64,000 nucleotides of DNA from Olsenella sp. Its GTDB lineage: Bacteria > Actinomycetota > Coriobacteriia > Coriobacteriales > Atopobiaceae. A model generated the notes under the pieces. The model did not search any database, had not been told where the DNA came from, and worked only from the letters and a program-made list of their open reading frames with translations. Positions within the stretch are counted from its first letter, which is position 1, and every line of letters starts with the position of its first letter. Of the stretch, positions 36,017 through 45,001 are shown one piece after another. The translations under genes were made by a program, and so were the position numbers. The stretch lies in contig JALCMG010000001.1 in NCBI GenBank assembly GCA_022648325.1, positions 1-64,000 of the forward strand, in the 5' to 3' direction.

Positions 36017-37591
36017 CTACAGGTCGCGGCGCGTGAGAATCTCCTGAGGAATAAGCCGGCAGCCCCCCACCACGCTGCGCGCGTACGCTGCGGCCTCCTC
36101 GGTGAGACCCTCGCACATGAGCGACATGTCCGGCATGCCGAGGTTCACCTGGCAGGTCTGCTCGTTGTCGGCGGGATCCGGGTAGCGCTCCATCGCCTTG
36201 TCAATCATGAGCTGGTAGGCGGGGGTGAAGGGCGCAAAGGGATAGTTCTCGCCGAGAACATCACGCAGGCGCGTCATGATGTCGACACCCGCGCGGTCGA
36301 TGTCGCCCCAGTAGAGAACCTCGACGGAATCCGCACCAAGGGTGTCCAGCAGCAGCGCCAGGCGGTTGTGCTCGAGGATGGGGGTGCCCCCGCCCAGCAC
36401 CACGACGTGGATGCGCTCGCCCAGGATGGTGGTGCGCCCCTCCTCGTACATGAGGTCGTGCACGTCGAGCCAGGGGTCGAGGTTCTCGGTCACCAGCACA
36501 CGCATGTGCTTCCTGCAACGCGGCGCGTGATAGAGAAGATCCGGCTTGGGCATGGGCCTGTGGCGGATAACGTCTTCCATGCCCATCGCGCGCAGAAGCT
36601 TGTGGCCATCGGAGCCATACTCGAAGAACTTCTCGTCCCCACCCATCTGATAGGCAAGCTGGCGACGAGTGATGTCGCCGGGAAGCGCACCGTTTACCAG
36701 GGCGTCGTTGATGGCTGTGAGCTGTCGCTCGAAGAGCGTGTAGGCGCTGGGGTGGCTGAGAAGCCAGCCGTTCATCCAAAAGCGCTGGTCAAGCTCGAGG
36801 ATCTTCGCGCGGACCTCGGTCTCGGCTGGACCGCCGCGACGCACATACGGAACCTCGGAGAGTTGCGTGGGGTGAGAGGAACCGCCCTTCCCCACCCGGC
36901 GGAAGCGCCCACGCTGGGTGCGTGTGGCGCTGGTGCGGGTGGGCTTCTCGGCGGGCGTCGGAGACGCGGAGGCTGCAGGAGGAGACTCGAATCCGGCGAC
37001 GGGCTCTTCCTCGGGAGCGGGCGCTGCGGGAGTGGGCTCGGCGGCGGGCTGCTCCGCAGCCTCCTCGGCGGCAGGCGAGGAGGCTGGCGAGAGGTTCTTC
37101 TCAGCAGGCTCCTCGCTTGGCTCCACGGGCGCCGGCTTTCTCTTGTGGCGGCGAGGCTTTTTCCTCCCGGTGGCCAGCGTGGTGGCGTCTGCGGCCTCGA
37201 CGGCAGGTTCCGGCTCCGTCGCAGCCGGGACGTCCGCCACAGGCTCGGCCTCGGGAGCGGTCTCGGCAACGGCCGCCTGGTCAGCCGCCTCGGGCTTCTC
37301 GGCAACATCCTCTACCTGCGTGGGGACATGCAGCGTGTACACGTCGTCCTGTCCCTCCACGGGATCGAGCGCCTCGGAACGGATTGCCTCGCCGATGGCC
37401 TGGGCATCCTTGCCAAACCTCGACACTATCTGAGCAACGTCCTCGTCGGTCACAACGTCACCACGCACACGAACAAGCGCACTCGCCGCAGATGCGGCCT
37501 TGTTCTTCTGGGACGGCTCGAGAACGCGGCAGAGAGCCTCCCTCAGATAATCAAGGTTCGTGCGTTCAGCATCGGTGAGTTTTCGGGCCAT
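36017..37591 (-). CDS. JetD-like DUF2220/Toprim-type protein with a disordered linker
   Basis: The protein has 524 aa. Residues 1-100 are helical with charged patches. Residues of about 100-230 form a low-complexity Ala/Pro/Glu linker containing a basic RKKPRRHKRKP patch. Residues of about 270-520 carry the DUF2220 domain seen in Wadjet JetD: VLVTENLDPWLDVHDL (Toprim Glu), HVVVLGGGTPI, then EVLYWGDIDRAGVDIM (the D-x-D metal site). In Wadjet, JetD is the nuclease that cleaves plasmids and works with JetA, JetB and JetC. None of those is near, so this is an orphan relative, possibly a housekeeping or standalone defence nuclease. Confidence 0.75.
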   Translation of the reverse strand: MARKLTDAERTNLDYLREALCRVLEPSQKNKAASAASALVRVRGDVVTDEDVAQIVSRFGKDAQAIGEAIRSEALDPVEGQDDVYTLHVPTQVEDVAEKPEAADQAAVAETAPEAEPVADVPAATEPEPAVEAADATTLATGRKKPRRHKRKPAPVEPSEEPAEKNLSPASSPAAEEAAEQPAAEPTPAAPAPEEEPVAGFESPPAASASPTPAEKPTRTSATRTQRGRFRRVGKGGSSHPTQLSEVPYVRRGGPAETEVRAKILELDQRFWMNGWLLSHPSAYTLFERQLTAINDALVNGALPGDITRRQLAYQMGGDEKFFEYGSDGHKLLRAMGMEDVIRHRPMPKPDLLYHAPRCRKHMRVLVTENLDPWLDVHDLMYEEGRTTILGERIHVVVLGGGTPILEHNRLALLLDTLGADSVEVLYWGDIDRAGVDIMTRLRDVLGENYPFAPFTPAYQLMIDKAMERYPDPADNEQTCQVNLGMPDMSLMCEGLTEEAAAYARSVVGGCRLIPQEILTRRDL

Positions 37592-37753
37592 GCAGGGTTC
37601 CTTTCAAGCGGACATGCAAGAAGGATACGGCATCGAGAAGAAAATCCCAGAATCAGCGCGGTCAATCTTGCATAACTACACGCGATGTTACGTCTGCTTT
37701 GAATGACAAGAAGTGCGAGGCGAGCATTGCTTGCACGCGCGGTCTGCTGCACC
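37592..37753. other. Short intergenic region
   Basis: Nothing is recognisable besides the promoter area of the JetD-like gene. Confidence 0.3.
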
Positions 37754-37830
37754 CGTTGTTACCGGCTCGTCGCGCTTCTCGGCTGAATCCTGCAGAAACG
37801 CAGATGGGACCCCACGGGCCGGTAACAACG
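37754..37830. repeat. GTTACCGG-family palindromic element, copy 4
   Basis: A 77-bp unit whose 17-bp arms pair with one mismatch (CGTTGTTACCGGCTCGT / ACGGGCCGGTAACAACG). It has the same length and ends as the three units at 31.8-32.1 kb. Confidence 0.75.
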
Positions 37831-37872
37831 TGCCCCTGTGACTCCCGCCGTCAACGGCTCCTCATACAGCAA

Positions 37873-37907
37873 GGCGGCCTCGCAACCCAATCGGGTGCGA
37901 GGCCGCC
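37873..37907 (-). terminator. Terminator of the phosphoketolase gene
   Basis: A perfect 12-bp stem (GGCGGCCTCGCA / TGCGAGGCCGCC) with an 11-nt loop lies about 30 bases past the xfp stop. Confidence 0.7.
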
Positions 37908-37935
37908 CAAGTCAATGGAGGCTATCCCCTACCAG

Positions 37936-40440
37936 CTACTCGTTGTCGCCGCCGGTGGCCTTGGTAGCGCTGATTGCGGCGCCGGCGTCCTTGGCGTCAT
38001 GCCACACCCAGTCGGTGAAGGCGGGGTGGTCGTAGCCGTTGTCGACGGCAAACTGGAAGGCGTCCTGGCGGAACTGCTCCCACTCGGCGATCTGGTCGGC
38101 CCATTTCTCGGCGTCCAGGATGCGCAGCGCATCGGCGGCAAGCGCCCAGCGGTCCATATGGTTAAGGCGCAGCATGTCGTACGGCGTGGTCGTGGAGCCC
38201 TGCTCCTCGTAGCCGTGGACGTGGAAGTTGTCGTGGTTCGGGCGGTCCCAGATGAGGCGGTGAACCGTGCCGGGATAGGCATGGAAGGCAAAGAGCACGG
38301 GCTTGTCGGCAGTGAAGAGCGCCGTGAACTGCTCGTCCGTGAGCGCCTGATCATTCTCGGAGGCATTCTGGATCTTGAGCAGCTCGACCACGTTGACCAG
38401 ACGGCACTTGACGCCCAGCTTGTCGAGAAGCTCGAGCGCGGCCATGGTCTCCTGCGTGGGCACGTCGCCGCAGCAGCCGAGGACGATGTCGGGCTCCTCG
38501 CCGTCGGCGGTGTTGGACGCCCACTTCCACTCGGCGGCTCCAGCCGCCAGCTCCTCGCGAGCCTCTTCGAGCGTGACCCACGTGGGGGCGGGCTGCTTGC
38601 CGGCGAATACCGCGTTCACGCAGTTGGTGGACGTGTAGCAGCGCTCGGCCACAGCCAGCAGCAGGTTGGCGTCGGCGGGGTAGTAGATGTTCACCACGTG
38701 ATCGTTGTTGAACGTCTTGTTGAGAAGCACGTCGACAAAGCCGGGATCCTGGTGCGAGAAGCCGTTGTGGTCCTGGCGCCAGACGTGGCTGGAGAGCAGC
38801 ATGTTGAGGCCGGAGATGGGCTTGCGCCAGGAGATCTCGCGCACGGTGGCCTCGAGCCACTTGCAGTGCTGGTTGACCATCGAGTCGACGATGTGCACGA
38901 ACGACTCGTAGCTGGACCACAGGCCGTGGCGGCCGGTGAGGATGTAGCCCTCGAGAAGGCCCTCGCACTGGTGCTCGGAGAGCTGCTCGATGACGTTGCC
39001 CACGGGCGAGAGGTGCTCGTCGTTGGCGGGGTCGTCGTTGAGGTCGCCGTTGAACCACTGCTTGTCCGTCACCTGGTAGCTGGGCTGCAGGCGGTTGGAT
39101 GCCGTCTCGTCGGGACCAAAGATGCGGAACTTGTCGCGGTTGTTGTTGATGAGCTCGGCCGTGTACTCGCCTAGCACGCGCGTGGCCTCGGTGGCGCCAA
39201 AGCCGTGGCCGCCATTCTTGACGTCGATCTCGTACTTGGACGTCTCGGGAAGCTTGAGGTCCTCGAGGAGCTTGCCGCCGTTGGTGTTGGGGTTGGCGCC
39301 CAGGCGCAGCTCGCCCTGGGGCATGAACTCGGTGACCTCGGGACGGATGGCGCCCTTCTCGTCAAAGAGACCCTTGGGATCGTAAGACTCGAGCCAGCCC
39401 TTGAGGACCTCGAAGTGGGCCTCGGTGTCGCGGGCGGACGCCAGGGGCACCTGGTGTGCACGCCAGGAACCCTCGGTCTTCTTGCCGTCGATCTCCTTGG
39501 GGCAGGTCCAGCCCTTGGGGGTGCGGAAGATGATCATGGGGTAGAACGGGCGGGACGCCTCGCCAGCGGCCGCGCGGCGCTTGATGTCGCAAATCTCGTC
39601 GAAGACGGCCTCGAGGAGCGTGGCAAAGCGACGGTGGATGGAGGCGTGGTCCTCCTCGTCAAAGCCGGCGACAAAGTTGTAGGGGTGGTAGCCCATGCCG
39701 CGGAAGAACTCGTCGCGCTCGCCATCGGAGATGCGGGCCAGGATGGTGGGGTTGGCGATCTTGTAGCCGTTGAGGTGCAGGATCGGCAGGACGATGCCGT
39801 CCGTGAGCGGGTCCATGAACTTGTTTGTCTGCCAGCTGGTGGCAAGCGGGCCGGTCTCGGCCTCGCCGTCGCCCACCACGGCAACCGCGAGCATGCTGGG
39901 GTTATCGAGCACAGCACCGTAGGCGTGGGAGAGCACGTAGCCCAGCTCGCCGCCCTCATGGATGGAGCCGGGGGTCTCGGGCGCGTAGTGGCTGGGGATG
40001 CCGCCGGGGTAGGAGAACTGGCGGAAGAACTTCTGGAGGCCGGCCTCGTCATCGGTGATGTCGGGACGGATCTCGCGGTAGGTGCCGTCGAGCAGGGACT
40101 GCGCGGTTCCGGCAGGTCCACCGTGGCCGGGGCCCATGAGGAAGATGGCGTTCTGCTGGTGGTCGCGGATGAGGCGGTTCACGTGGCCAAAGAGGAAGTT
40201 CAAACCGGGCGTGGTGCCCCAGTGGCCAACGAGGCGGTGCTTGACGTCCTCACGGGTGAAGCCGTCGGGGCCGTCCTGGTTCTTGAAGTCGGCGCGCATG
40301 AGGGGGTTGGAGCGCAGGTAGATCTGGCCAACGGACAGGTAGTTGGCGCAACGCCAGTACTTGTCGACCCACGCGATCTCGTCCTCGCTCACCGGGCCGT
40401 TGAGCTTCTTCCAGGGAGTTCCCAACACAGGCTGAGCCAT
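37936..40440 (-). CDS. xfp: Xylulose-5-phosphate/fructose-6-phosphate phosphoketolase
   Basis: The protein has 834 aa from ATG 40440, preceded by AGAGGAGAGA; the longer open frame upstream is non-coding. It is a thiamine-diphosphate enzyme. The ThDP-binding segment contains [16 protein letters not shown], catalytic His residues lie in [11 protein letters not shown] and GPGHGGPA, and [11 protein letters not shown] is the typical phosphoketolase C-terminal-half signature. It splits Xu5P or F6P with phosphate into acetyl-phosphate plus GAP or E4P, feeding ATP formation from pentoses and hexoses. A LacI-type operator (40542) and a LacI regulator upstream suggest sugar-responsive control. Confidence 0.95.
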   Translation of the reverse strand: MAQPVLGTPWKKLNGPVSEDEIAWVDKYWRCANYLSVGQIYLRSNPLMRADFKNQDGPDGFTREDVKHRLVGHWGTTPGLNFLFGHVNRLIRDHQQNAIFLMGPGHGGPAGTAQSLLDGTYREIRPDITDDEAGLQKFFRQFSYPGGIPSHYAPETPGSIHEGGELGYVLSHAYGAVLDNPSMLAVAVVGDGEAETGPLATSWQTNKFMDPLTDGIVLPILHLNGYKIANPTILARISDGERDEFFRGMGYHPYNFVAGFDEEDHASIHRRFATLLEAVFDEICDIKRRAAAGEASRPFYPMIIFRTPKGWTCPKEIDGKKTEGSWRAHQVPLASARDTEAHFEVLKGWLESYDPKGLFDEKGAIRPEVTEFMPQGELRLGANPNTNGGKLLEDLKLPETSKYEIDVKNGGHGFGATEATRVLGEYTAELINNNRDKFRIFGPDETASNRLQPSYQVTDKQWFNGDLNDDPANDEHLSPVGNVIEQLSEHQCEGLLEGYILTGRHGLWSSYESFVHIVDSMVNQHCKWLEATVREISWRKPISGLNMLLSSHVWRQDHNGFSHQDPGFVDVLLNKTFNNDHVVNIYYPADANLLLAVAERCYTSTNCVNAVFAGKQPAPTWVTLEEAREELAAGAAEWKWASNTADGEEPDIVLGCCGDVPTQETMAALELLDKLGVKCRLVNVVELLKIQNASENDQALTDEQFTALFTADKPVLFAFHAYPGTVHRLIWDRPNHDNFHVHGYEEQGSTTTPYDMLRLNHMDRWALAADALRILDAEKWADQIAEWEQFRQDAFQFAVDNGYDHPAFTDWVWHDAKDAGAAISATKATGGDNE

Positions 40441-40541
40441 TCTCTCTCCTCTCACTGGCGGGCCCTCGGCACCGCCACTCGAGCGGGCCTTTGGCACTGC
40501 TTGCCTTCTTGTTTCGTATTGCTCATGGTTTGAGTGTAGTA

Positions 40542-40557
40542 GGTAAAACGTTTTATC
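40542..40557. promoter_or_regulatory. LacI-type operator upstream of xfp
   Basis: GGTAAAACGTTTTATC is a near-perfect palindrome with a central CG, about 100 bases upstream of the xfp start. It has the form of LacI/CcpA-family sites, and a LacI-family gene lies 550 bases upstream in the same direction. Confidence 0.7.
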
Positions 40558-40784
40558 AGAACGAGAAGAGATGGGAATTCTCGGCAGCGCCGCAAGTTCT
40601 GCACAATTACGCCTGAAGCGTGGCTTTACGCGACGCCACTGCGAGAACTTCCCTTCCGGCGAAAAACAGCGCCCGAGAAGCCCCCTCATACGGAATCGTT
40701 GCGATAACTTGCCCTCGGGCGCGACGCGGCGCGCTGCGCAAACGAGCCTGTCTACTGCCAGCGCCACATCCACCATGCTCTTCG

Positions 40785-40867
40785 CAGAGTTTAGCTCCAT
40801 TTCTTAAACGCCCCTCACGTTTGCCCAGTTGCCGCGAAATCGTTTTAAGAAATGGAGCTAAACTCTG
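40785..40867. repeat. 24-bp perfect inverted repeat element
   Basis: Arms of 24 bp (outer half CAGAGTTTAGCTCC, inner half ATTTCTTAAA) pair perfectly around 35 bases. The interior ACGTTTGCCCAGTTGCC resembles the interior of palindromic unit 3 at 31988 (ACGTTTGGCCAGTTGAC), although the stems differ completely. Confidence 0.75.
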
Positions 40868-40920
40868 CCGGAAAGGGCACGGTAATCCCAAAGTGCCAGG
40901 TCTCACACAACGCAACTTCC

Positions 40921-41047
40921 GGTTGGCAGCAGTTTTGGTTCAGTTCCTTATACGTCACTGCCGATGGGACAAATCGCTGACCTGCGGTTTATCAAATGTC
41001 GAACCGTCGGATACTTTGGGGTACCGAGAAAAACAGTAGCCCAACCG
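40921..41047. repeat. Intergenic element with ACCTGCGGTTTATCAA core (copy A)
   Basis: Imperfect terminal inverted repeats (GGTTGGCAGCAGTTTT and a near-complement ending about 41047) enclose a core, CTGACCTGCGGTTTATCAA, followed by TACTTTGGGGTACC. The same core order is present in the element at 63248. Confidence 0.6.
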
Positions 41048-41090
41048 TCAATCCGTGCCAGCGGACCACACCATGCACCGCGCGACGCCC

Positions 41091-42113
41091 CTACAACGCC
41101 CGCACGCTGTCCTTCTCGACCAACCGCGGCGTGAGCATGCGCTCGACCGGCGCCGCAACCTCGATGTCATCGGCGTGCTCCCCCACCCGCGCAAGCATCA
41201 TCTGCACCGCGACCTCGGAGATTGCGGGCACATTCTGCTCGATAGAGGTGAGCGCCGGCTCGAAGAGCGAGTCAGCCGCGCTGTTGTCGTAGCTCACCAC
41301 CGAGAGGTCACCCGGCACGCGAAGGCCGCTCTCGTACACGCGCTTGAGCAGCCCCAACGCGATGTTGTCGCTGCTCGCAAACGCTGCCGTTGCATCCGTG
41401 GCGAGAAGTCCCTCGGCCGCCTGCCAGGCATCGGGAATGTAGTAGTCGCTCTCGAAGACCAGTGCGGGGTCAAACGCAATACCGTGCTCGCCCAGAGCGC
41501 GCCGATAGCCGGCAAGGCGCAGCCGGCCGGTATTGGAATCTGGGTTGATGATGCACGCCACGCGTCGGTGGCCATGGCGCAGCAGGTGGTCCGTGGCCAG
41601 GTAACCGCCAAGCTCGTTGTCGTAGCGCACGCGGTCACAGCTCACGCCGTCGATAAAACGGTCAACCATCACAAGCGGAACGGGCAGCTGCGTAAGGTCA
41701 TCGATCAGCTCCTTATCGGTGGTGAACTCGTCCGAGACCACAAGGAAGATGCCATCCACGCCGCGGTTCACCAGCAGGCGGACCAGCTCGGCGTCGCTCT
41801 CGGAGGAACCAACGGAGTTGGTGATAAGCAGCAGGTAGCCCCTCTCGCGGCAGAGAATCTCGAGGTTGTTGGCAAGCGAGGCAAAGTAGCGGCTCTGGAT
41901 GTTGGGCACGACCAGTCCAAACGAGCGCGACTGCTGCATCACGAGGCTGCGGGCTATCTGGTTGGGGATGTAGTGCTTGCGGCGCGCGACCTCCTTGATG
42001 CAGCGTCGGTTCTCCTCGCTCACGCGGCACGGTCGGTTGTTGAGGACGAGAGACACCGAGGCGGGCGAAAGCCCCACCTCGCGCGCGATGTCCTTGAGCG
42101 TCACCTTTGCCAT
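41091..42113 (-). CDS. LacI-family transcriptional regulator
   Basis: The protein has 340 aa from ATG 42113, with GGAGAG just upstream. The N-terminal HTH is VTLKDIAREVGLSPASVSLV and the hinge helix is YIPNQIARSLV. A periplasmic-binding-like effector domain follows (DGIFLVVSDEFTTD; effector-contact patch HLLRHGHRRVACI). The start lies one base after the stop of a DUF4143 ATPase gene. Downstream is xfp with a matching LacI-type operator, the most likely target; a similar core (AAAACGATTTT) also lies before the GH3 gene. Confidence 0.9.
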   Translation of the reverse strand: MAKVTLKDIAREVGLSPASVSLVLNNRPCRVSEENRRCIKEVARRKHYIPNQIARSLVMQQSRSFGLVVPNIQSRYFASLANNLEILCRERGYLLLITNSVGSSESDAELVRLLVNRGVDGIFLVVSDEFTTDKELIDDLTQLPVPLVMVDRFIDGVSCDRVRYDNELGGYLATDHLLRHGHRRVACIINPDSNTGRLRLAGYRRALGEHGIAFDPALVFESDYYIPDAWQAAEGLLATDATAAFASSDNIALGLLKRVYESGLRVPGDLSVVSYDNSAADSLFEPALTSIEQNVPAISEVAVQMMLARVGEHADDIEVAAPVERMLTPRLVEKDSVRAL

Positions 42114-42114
42114 G

Positions 42115-43296
42115 TTATCTCTCCAATAGAGGGACCCGGCCGAGAAGGAAGTCCTCAAGCGTGCACTCGGCAGACCCAACAATGAGTGTCCGTGCCTCGG
42201 GGTACCGAAGGACGAACGCGGTCAGCCCACCAGTCGACTTGATTCTCCCGCTCTTGACCTCGATGCCCAGGACCTGCCGCTCGTTGCTCACGACATAGTC
42301 GACCTCATTTGACCCGTCACGCCACCAATTGAGCGAGAAGCCCTCGACCTGGGACCGTGCGATAAGGTATGCGCCTACAGCCGATTCGACCAGGTGACCC
42401 TTTAGGTCCGAATCCTCTAGCAATCGTGTTCTGCGCAATCCATATGCAGCTGTCATGAGAGCTGTATCGTGGACAAGCAGACGAGGAGAGCTAGAGCGCT
42501 CGCGCAACAGCTTTGGATCGTACTTCAAGATGCCTGACATCATGCCAGCCTGAGCGAGAAGCTCCAGGTAGTGAGCTATGGTCGCGGTATTGCCACGGTC
42601 ATCAAGCTGCCCTAGGAGCTTGCGATACGACACTTCCTGCGCCGAATAAGGAGCGCCAAGATAGAACAGGCGTCGCAGCAGGGCGGGATTGCGCACGTCC
42701 TCAAGCGCAAGCACGTCCTTTGCTATCGACGGCTCGATGATTGCATCAGTGACATATGAAGCCCAACGCGACACGTCTTCGCGAAGCCCTGCGGCTCCGG
42801 GATACCCACCAAAGAACAAGAAATCGTCAAGCGAGAAGCCAAAGGCATCGCGACACTCGCCATACGTCCAGTGCGTGCAGCGGATAAGTTCGAAGCGGCC
42901 AGCAAGCGACTCATCCATCCCACTCTTGAGCAGGGTAGCCGACGAACCGGTAAGAACAACGCGCAGGTCAATACCTGTGCGAGCATCCTCGTCCCACAAC
43001 GCTTTTACCGCATCGGCCCACCCTTTGACGTACTGAATCTCATCTATCACGAGAAGCGCGCAGGCGTTGGCATCGTTCACCAGGGACCTCGCTTGATACC
43101 ACTGCGCACGTATCCAATCAGGCGACTCGCCGTGCTCTCCCACCTCTCGGTAGAGATATGGAATATCAATCTGCTTGAGCGCCTGGGTTACAGCAGTTGT
43201 TTTGCCCGTCTGGCGAGGACCGATGAGAATCTGCAGGAAGCGACGCGGCTCTGACATACGTTGGGAGAGCGTGGCGACTATGCTGCGCTGGTACAT
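42115..43296 (-). CDS. DUF4143-family AAA ATPase
   Basis: The protein has 393 aa. Walker A is LIGPRQTGKTTAV, Walker B is ALLVIDEIQYVKGW, and the sensor region is RVVLTGSSATLL. The C-terminal DUF4143 half ends with a PD-(D/E)xK-like strand (NEVDYVVSNERQVLGIEVKSG). These ATPases are widespread and of uncertain role; some are linked to mobile DNA or toxin-like systems. Its stop is one base from the lacI start, so it would drive lacI as an operon. Three CTCCCAATTTTGCGAG-like direct repeats lie in its promoter region. Confidence 0.85.
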   Translation of the reverse strand: MYQRSIVATLSQRMSEPRRFLQILIGPRQTGKTTAVTQALKQIDIPYLYREVGEHGESPDWIRAQWYQARSLVNDANACALLVIDEIQYVKGWADAVKALWDEDARTGIDLRVVLTGSSATLLKSGMDESLAGRFELIRCTHWTYGECRDAFGFSLDDFLFFGGYPGAAGLREDVSRWASYVTDAIIEPSIAKDVLALEDVRNPALLRRLFYLGAPYSAQEVSYRKLLGQLDDRGNTATIAHYLELLAQAGMMSGILKYDPKLLRERSSSPRLLVHDTALMTAAYGLRRTRLLEDSDLKGHLVESAVGAYLIARSQVEGFSLNWWRDGSNEVDYVVSNERQVLGIEVKSGRIKSTGGLTAFVLRYPEARTLIVGSAECTLEDFLLGRVPLLER

Positions 43297-43338
43297 GGAA
43301 GCTCCTTTGCAACGCCCAATGTAGAGCAGTATAGCCTA

Positions 43339-43396
43339 TCTCCCAATTTTGCGAGCCTAGCTCTCAAATTTGCGAGACAAGCTCCCAATTTTGAGA
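43339..43396. promoter_or_regulatory. Triple direct repeat upstream of the DUF4143 ATPase gene
   Basis: CTCCCAATTTTGCGAG, CTCTCAAATTTGCGAG and CTCCCAATTTTGAGAC are spaced about 20-22 bp, within 100 bases of the minus-strand start. They are a candidate operator array. Confidence 0.5.
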
Positions 43397-43420
43397 CAAA
43401 GGGACTGTCCCTTTGTCTCA
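43392..43420. terminator. TGAGACAAAGGGA hairpin, copy 2
   Basis: Thirteen-bp arms identical to those at 35988 but with loop CTG. Here it sits between two divergent genes, so termination is an awkward explanation. Confidence 0.6.
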
Positions 43421-43471
43421 TTGCGGGGCTACACTGGTGGGTGCAGAAAACCGACGTCGTGCGGAGGCCCC

Positions 43472-44101
43472 ATGCAGTTCAACCCCATCACCATCGCGCT
43501 TATCGCCGTTGCCGCCGCCTACTTCATCGTTGAGCAGCTCATGCGCAGCACCCGCCTCAACAAGTTTGCGCTGCTCCTACGCGACGGCCGCTGCGACGAG
43601 GCCCTCGAGCTTCTCGACAAGCCCGGCTCCAAGTGGCTCTACCCGCCGTTCAACAGGGAGTACATGAAGCTCAACGCCTACCTCGTGAAGGACGACGTCG
43701 AGGGCGCCTCCCGGCAGTTCGACGTCCTGCTCACCATGCGCTCGTCCAAGAACCAGCGCAGCGAGGTCGTGGTGAAGGCATTCCGCTTCTACATGGAGCA
43801 CGAGCGCTACAAGGACGCAAAGCCGCTGCTCGAGGAAATCGAGAAGACCGCCGAGAAGCCCGTGGCCGAGGAGTCGCGTCTCATGTGGGAGATCTTCGCC
43901 GAGAACGACTCGAGCCACATCCCCGAGATGGAGAAGCAGTACGAGAAGGCAAAGGGGCCGCAGCAGCGCATGCGGCTCGCGCTGCTCATCGCCACCCAGT
44001 ACGAGAACGCACACAACAAGGCCAAGGTCGCCGAGTGGCGCAACAAGGCCAACGACGCCGCGGGCGAGCTTGAGGATATGGCGCGCCGCGCGGCCAAGTA
44101 G
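43472..44101 (+). CDS. Membrane-anchored TPR-like protein
   Basis: The protein has 209 aa from ATG 43472 (GGAGGCCC upstream). One N-terminal membrane helix (ITIALIAVAAAYFIVEQLM) is followed by helical repeats of TPR type (FALLLRDGRCDEALELLDK, YKDAKPLLEEIEKTAEKP, RLALLIATQYENAHN). It probably faces the cytosol as a scaffold. There is no specific partner nearby. Confidence 0.7.
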   Translation: MQFNPITIALIAVAAAYFIVEQLMRSTRLNKFALLLRDGRCDEALELLDKPGSKWLYPPFNREYMKLNAYLVKDDVEGASRQFDVLLTMRSSKNQRSEVVVKAFRFYMEHERYKDAKPLLEEIEKTAEKPVAEESRLMWEIFAENDSSHIPEMEKQYEKAKGPQQRMRLALLIATQYENAHNKAKVAEWRNKANDAAGELEDMARRAAK

Positions 44102-44283
44102 CCCCTCCGGCACCCTCCGCTCCGGCGTTGTCCCGTCCACCCTGTGCGTCCTCCTCGTTCTTTATCGGTATCTGAGAAAAGCGATTCCTGCGACCTGGGC
44201 AAACGTCGGGCTGGATTCACAGAAACCGCTAAAGAACGGGGATGCTGGCCGCAGAGGGCCTCTGCGGATTTCAATCGCTAATG

Positions 44284-44301
44284 TAGAAGAAATTTCTTCT
44301 A
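44284..44301. promoter_or_regulatory. Palindromic operator of the toxin-antitoxin operon
   Basis: A perfect 18-bp palindrome (TAGAAGAAATTTCTTCTA) ends 19 bases before the antitoxin start, the standard place for antitoxin-mediated autorepression. Confidence 0.75.
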
Positions 44302-44320
44302 TTGCAGTTAGATGAGAGCC

Positions 44321-44593
44321 ATGCCAAGGATCGTTCCCGTAAGCGACTTTCGCGCAGACATCAAGTCCGTGTCACATTTCACTGACGAGGGGGAGGTTGT
44401 CATCCTCACCCAAAACGGACGTCCCAAGTGGGCGATGTTTGACTACGACACATGGAACGCCGCAACGAGCGCGCAGGAGAGGTCGTTCTCACAAGCAATT
44501 CGAGAGACCGAGCAGCGCGAAACAGCGGGCAGTCTCACCCTCTTGAGCGCGAAGGAGGCCCGCGCTGCCCTCAAGGTAAGGCGAACATCGTGA
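44321..44593 (+). CDS. Phd/YefM-family antitoxin
   Basis: The protein has 90 aa from ATG 44321; a start three codons earlier is possible. The N-terminal DNA-binding fold has IVPVSDFRADIKSVSHF and VILTQNGRPKWAMFDYDTW, typical of Phd/YefM. The flexible C-terminal tail would wrap the toxin. It overlaps the toxin start (GTGA). Confidence 0.9.
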   Translation: MPRIVPVSDFRADIKSVSHFTDEGEVVILTQNGRPKWAMFDYDTWNAATSAQERSFSQAIRETEQRETAGSLTLLSAKEARAALKVRRTS

Positions 44594-44904
44594 GTCGCAC
44601 GGAATACCTGCTCACCAACGATGCCGTGAAAGACCTCGGCGAACTTGAGGACTACGTGCGCACCTATCAGGACGAAGCCTTTGTCGAGCGTCTGGAAGAC
44701 GAGTTCCTCTCCGCCTTTGAGCGCCTGCTTCAAGAGGCAGAGCAGCACGCCGTCTACCAGTTTGAGCCACCGAAGCCCGTGCTTCACGAGTACAGGTCCG
44801 TTAACGTGTACAACTTCAAGGTGTTCCACTGTGTCGACGGTGAGCGCGTGATCAGCTACCGCATCCGGCACCTGCTCTCCGACTTCTCGCGCGGGGCGTG
44901 TTAG
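44590..44904 (+). CDS. RelE/ParE-family toxin
   Basis: The protein has 104 aa from a GTG that overlaps the antitoxin stop. The compact RelE/ParE fold shows YLLTNDAVKDLGELEDYV (two N-terminal helices), then NVYNFKVFHCVDGERVISYRI, the central strands bearing the usual basic and aromatic residues. It is either a ribosome-dependent mRNA nuclease or a gyrase poison; the branch cannot be told from the sequence. It forms a complete module with the upstream antitoxin and palindrome. Confidence 0.85.
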   Translation: MSRTEYLLTNDAVKDLGELEDYVRTYQDEAFVERLEDEFLSAFERLLQEAEQHAVYQFEPPKPVLHEYRSVNVYNFKVFHCVDGERVISYRIRHLLSDFSRGAC

Positions 44905-45001
44905 GCAGCATCCAGGTGCGTGTCGGCGCATGCCGGCGTATCTCGGCTCTTGCCGCGCTTCGCGGCTCTTGTCGGCCCCAACATCTTGTCGGCCCGAACA
45001 G

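Noticed and set aside
36017..37591. Complete Wadjet system
   Set aside because: No JetA, JetB or JetC homologue lies within 20 kb on either side; only a JetD-like protein is present.
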